DNA from: Zeugodacus cucurbitae
Taxonomy: Eukaryota > Arthropoda > Insecta > Diptera > Tephritidae
NCBI RefSeq assembly: GCF_028554725.1
Contig: NC_071670.1
Coordinates: 38,372,001 to 38,436,000, forward strand
Direction of reading: 5' to 3'
DNA: 64,000 nt
A program made the position numbers and the translations under genes. The notes below the pieces were generated by a model that was given only the letters and a program-made list of their open reading frames with translations, had not been told where the DNA came from and made no database searches. Below, one piece after another: positions 62,301 to 64,000 of this stretch; position 1 is the first letter of the stretch, and each line of letters opens with the position of its first letter.

Positions 62301-63905
62301 TTTTACTTGTTTATTATTATTTTTTTGCTACTAGTTTTATGTTTCTATTTTATTTTGCCTTTAAGTCCCTTATTATTTTTCTCATAGTTGTAATTGTTTT
62401 TGTTTTTTTTTTTTTTATAAAACCTACAATTAATATTTTTGCATTTGTTTGGCACACAGTTTGGCCGGGGAAGTTACCGAAATTTTTTTATAAAATATAC
62501 AATCAACTAGATGCAATTGAAACGTTTCGAAAAACGGGTGAAAGTGCAATCAAATGCAGCGCACCTAAGCATTTGAGCACGACGTTATGATTTCTTCTTT
62601 TCCCAAGCTCTCTTAAACGTGAACGTACAGTACAACAAATGCATTAAGTTTTTATTGCACAAAACATTTATGGTTAATGTTTTTTTGTTTTATTTTAGTA
62701 ATTTTTATACCCTTAGCCCTCTAAAACACACATTTCTTAGGCATCATTTGCGGTAGCGGCTAACCCGTTCATTTTTCCAAATCAAATCAAATCAAATCAA
62801 ACCAATCAATCAACTATAAGAACTGCTCACATCGCATCGCCAAACGCATTCCACCAAAAAAAAACCAAATCGAAAGCAATGCCAATAAACATCGAAACAA
62901 TAATTCGCAAGCACTAAGTGATAGTCAGTATTGATCGTGGTGGTTTATGAATTGAGTGTCATCATTCTCGCAATATGTCACTGCAACTCTTTAATATAGC
63001 AAGCAAATTAATGTTCCATTAAATCATTTTTAACGTATTTTCTATGAAGTAAATGTTTGTATGTGTATCAATTTTCAGGCTTATTCGCTCGGTTTATTAC
63101 GTTCCGACTATTTGGCTCACATGTTCGAAGACAATTCAGTTAAACAAGTTGAAATCAACACGATTGCCTCTAGTTTCGGTGGCATCTCCACACATATGAT
63201 GCCTCTGCAGAGGTATTTTGATTTTTTTCCACAACATCAAATTATATTTTCTTTTCTCTTTTTTTATTTCCTATATTTTTTTGTTTTATTCTATATATAT
63301 GTATGTATATAATAATTTCTGTGTAAGTAGCAAACAAAATTATACCCAATTTTTTCGGCAAATTAACCAATTAAATTATGTTCAAATATTAGTTTTTTTT
63401 GTGTTAAAGCGTAATATACAACTACGCTGCTTGTAAACTATTTATTTCTTTGCTTATATAACTAATGTTGTTTCATACGCTTTACTTTTAAATTTATTGC
63501 ATATAATTATTGTTTCTAGTTATCTATATATATTTAATTATATTAGACTAGACTACTGTTGCATGTATGTACATATATTTTTAGTATCAAGTGCGCGCAG
63601 CATTTTTTGTTTGCGTCGCAAATTTACTTAGTTGTTAGTTAGTTACCGCTTATTCATTTATTTGCTTATATAAAACGTAAATAGTATGTAGTTGTAGTGT
63701 TAATGACGCAATTGTAGACTTTAGATAGATTTAAAAATAATTACTGTTAGTTTTAAAACTTAGTTGTATGCTTATGTGCTTTGTATACACAACTGAATTG
63801 ATATTATTATATTATATGCCTATAATATATCGTATATAACACAAATACATTTTCTTCTATAGCTTTGTGATGGGCGAACTAGGACATGCTGATAAAATCA
63901 AAAAT
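59367..63905 (+). CDS. Gss: Glutathione synthetase, 5' part, continuing past the window
   Basis: Coding exons seen are 59367-59516 (50 codons), 59790-60002 (71 codons), one of two alternative third exons (61068-61240 or 63079-63212), and 63863-63905. The gene then runs off the right edge. The enzyme joins gamma-glutamylcysteine and glycine with ATP, the last step of cytosolic glutathione synthesis, usually as a homodimer. Support includes APFILMPSSFPRKEFEKAKN, HDEEFLTTTLAETIKVDEFT, LGLLRSD and the diagnostic QVEINTIAS motif, whose Glu and Asn contact the substrate in the human enzyme. The ATP-grasp lid and C-terminal half lie outside the window. The start is the first Met of the first exon, preceded by a likely UTR splice acceptor. 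Confidence 0.92.
60003..61067. other. Glutathione synthetase intron before exon 3A
   Basis: GTAAGA donor at 60003. No further exon is recognised. There are poly-A runs near 60964-61015. Confidence 0.7.
61068..61240 (+). CDS. Gss: Glutathione synthetase alternative exon 3A
   Basis: 173 nt, preceded by AG at 61066-61067 and followed by GTGCAAC, an acceptable but weaker donor. It enters in phase 0 and leaves in phase 2, encoding PISLGLLRSDLMLE, then a Cys-bearing stretch (ETKCAKLL, HTPCAYCCW), KQVEINTIASGFGHLGPVSK and DIQR. It is an alternative to exon 3B, 1.8 kb downstream, which encodes the same segment in a shorter form. Confidence 0.85.
61241..63078. other. Intron between alternative exons 3A and 3B
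   Basis: 1.84 kb of T-rich DNA with an ATT/TTA simple run near 61685-61720, ACATACATACATAC near 61433 and an ATCAA pentamer run (CAAATCAAATCAAATCAAAT) near 62778. I saw no third alternative exon. Confidence 0.65.
63079..63212 (+). CDS. Gss: Glutathione synthetase alternative exon 3B
   Basis: 134 nt between AATTTTCAG and GTATTT, with the same phase 0 entry and phase 2 exit as exon 3A. It encodes AYSLGLLRSDYLAHMF, EDNSVKQVEINTIASSFGGI and STHMMPLQR. SSFGG is closer to the human SASFGG form than the SGFGHLGP of exon 3A. Splicing onto 63863 completes the Ser codon and continues FVMGELGHADKIKN. Confidence 0.87.
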
Positions 63906-63928
63906 GTAAGTACATATATATTATTTAT

Positions 63929-64000
63929 GGGGTTAGGGGTGGTCAGAGACACCAAAAATGAGAATTTTAAGTAAAAATTAGTTTAACAAATAGACAACAC
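63929..64000. mobile_element. Left end of a second TTAA-type MITE, cut by the window edge
   Basis: GGGGTTAGGGGTGGTCAGA at 63929-63947 matches the inverted repeat of the element at 39797-40195 with one difference. It lies in the glutathione synthetase intron just after the 63863-63905 exon. The base quartet before it reads TTAT rather than TTAA, so its target duplication is altered. The other end lies outside the window. Confidence 0.65.

Noticed and set aside
1..64000. tRNA, rRNA or CRISPR content
   Set aside because: Scanned by eye for B-box-like GGTTCGA with a paired A-box, for rRNA cores and for spaced repeats. GGTTCGA-like hits occurred only in coding or repeat DNA without cloverleaf context.

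Overview
This is an AT-rich animal window, almost certainly from a dipteran and most likely a true fruit fly (Tephritidae such as Bactrocera, Zeugodacus or Ceratitis). The evidence is GT-AG introns as short as 55-58 bp, an insect odorant receptor, a Vap33 close to the Drosophila protein, and dispersed repeats that I associate with tephritids. The family is an inference; species cannot be fixed from sequence alone.

Layout. Positions 1-41,000 are gene-poor. The only convincing host gene there is a three-exon odorant receptor on the minus strand (8353-7056). The rest is noncoding DNA with transposon debris: five 5'-truncated RTE-like retrotransposon ends, three or four relics of RNase-H-bearing non-LTR elements, two copies of one mariner-like transposon, a second Tc1/mariner-type DNA element, a hAT-like MITE, a TTAA-flanked MITE, a fold-back element, and a 42-bp minisatellite that flips orientation. 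Five of the retrotransposon insertions are bounded exactly by target-site duplications, and three of those landed inside DNA transposons or palindromic elements.

Positions 41,177-64,000 are gene-rich. A CASD1-like sialate O-acetyltransferase homologue (minus, 4 exons, 829 aa) is head-to-head with an unrecognised 926-aa helical protein (plus, 4 exons). Downstream lie Vap33, the ER tail-anchored MSP-domain contact-site protein (plus, 7 coding exons, 249 aa), and the 5' part of glutathione synthetase (plus), which runs off the right end.

Most notable biology. (1) Glutathione synthetase carries two alternative versions of the exon that encodes the conserved VEINTIAS substrate-binding region. They share splice phases, and including both would shift the frame, so they look mutually exclusive. 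(2) The CASD1 homologue appears to have lost all three catalytic residues of its SGNH-like luminal domain while keeping the multi-pass acyltransferase domain. (3) Nested transposon insertions with readable target-site duplications give a relative history of the left half.
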